Assembly (NCBI RefSeq): GCF_001653715.1 | Contig: NZ_LWHQ01000072.1 | Location: forward strand, 1 to 60,088 | DNA length: 60,088 nt | Direction of reading: 5' to 3' | From: Methylobacterium platani | GTDB taxonomy: Bacteria; Pseudomonadota; Alphaproteobacteria; Rhizobiales; Beijerinckiaceae | Shown: positions 60,056 through 60,088 of the stretch, in pieces | Layout: the number at the start of each line of letters is the position of its first letter | Position numbering within the stretch: position 1 is the first letter of the stretch | The notes under the pieces: generated by a model | What the model saw: only the letters and a program-made list of their open reading frames with translations | Databases searched by the model: none | What the model was told of the DNA's origin: nothing | Translations under genes and position numbers: made by a program

Positions 60056-60088
60056 GCGGCCGAGGCCGCTAGAGCGTTTTCAGTTTTG

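Noticed and set aside
1..60088. CRISPR arrays or restriction-modification or other named defence operons
   Set aside because: No regularly spaced direct repeats longer than the 18-bp triplet at 37299-37352, and no cas-like or methyltransferase-endonuclease pair was found.

Overview
This is about 60 kb of very GC-rich chromosomal DNA from an alphaproteobacterium, most likely Methylobacterium or a close relative in the Hyphomicrobiales. The assignment rests on gene content and is an inference: a MucR/Ros-type regulator, DctA, a CnoX-type thioredoxin, the Anbu peptidase cluster, RNase PH beside HrcA, and a palindromic intergenic repeat present in several copies. No rRNA, 16S fragment or replication origin is visible.

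Layout: (1) 0-7.7 kb: the 5' part of mucR, a DUF2147 exported protein, a YbaL-type cation/proton antiporter, three small hypothetical proteins, and the methionine importer metN-metI-metQ. (2) 7.9-10 kb: an aldo/keto reductase and the divergent ohrR/ohr peroxide-defence pair. (3) 10-20.6 kb: rph-rdgB, an atypical GC-poorer AlgX-like gene, hrcA, a superfamily II helicase, a metallo-beta-lactamase protein and a large subtilisin autotransporter. (4) 20.8-25.2 kb: a shikimate/quinate catabolic locus (MHS transporter, shikimate/quinate dehydrogenase, divergent dehydroshikimate dehydratase QuiC). (5) 25.4-37.2 kb: parvulin, an NDP-forming acyl-CoA synthetase fused to a GNAT domain, a DUF1275/AraC/DUF2000 run, a MarR/ClC divergent pair, an Lrp regulator, a Mak-type fructokinase and DctA. 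(6) 37.7-45.7 kb: an atypical lipase, a degenerate CYTH protein, a TetR/MFS divergent pair, CnoX, a Lon-N protein, a Trm112-like protein and two GNATs. (7) 45.7-52.8 kb: ATP-grasp, alpha-E, transglutaminase-like and Anbu genes (the transglutaminase lacks its expected cysteine), then map-radC, a glycine-zipper protein and a zinc-finger protein. (8) 52.8-54.4 kb: a flavin monooxygenase, a paired palindromic repeat and tRNA-Leu(UAA).

Immediately 3' of the tRNA-Leu the sequence changes to accessory DNA (54.45-60.09 kb). It holds a tightly overlapping five-gene leftward operon with two successive Tat-signal proteins, a divergent ribbon-helix-helix regulator with an 11+11 bp perfect inverted repeat in the shared control region, an exported SH3-like protein, a strikingly AT-rich DUF4062 gene, and a phage tail tape-measure gene that runs to the right end. 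This looks like the edge of an integrated or decaying prophage or island using the tRNA as its attachment site. No integrase is visible in the window.

The best candidates for something undescribed are the Tat-protein/RHH/SH3 module with the DUF4062 cargo gene, and the Anbu cluster with a probably catalytically dead transglutaminase.
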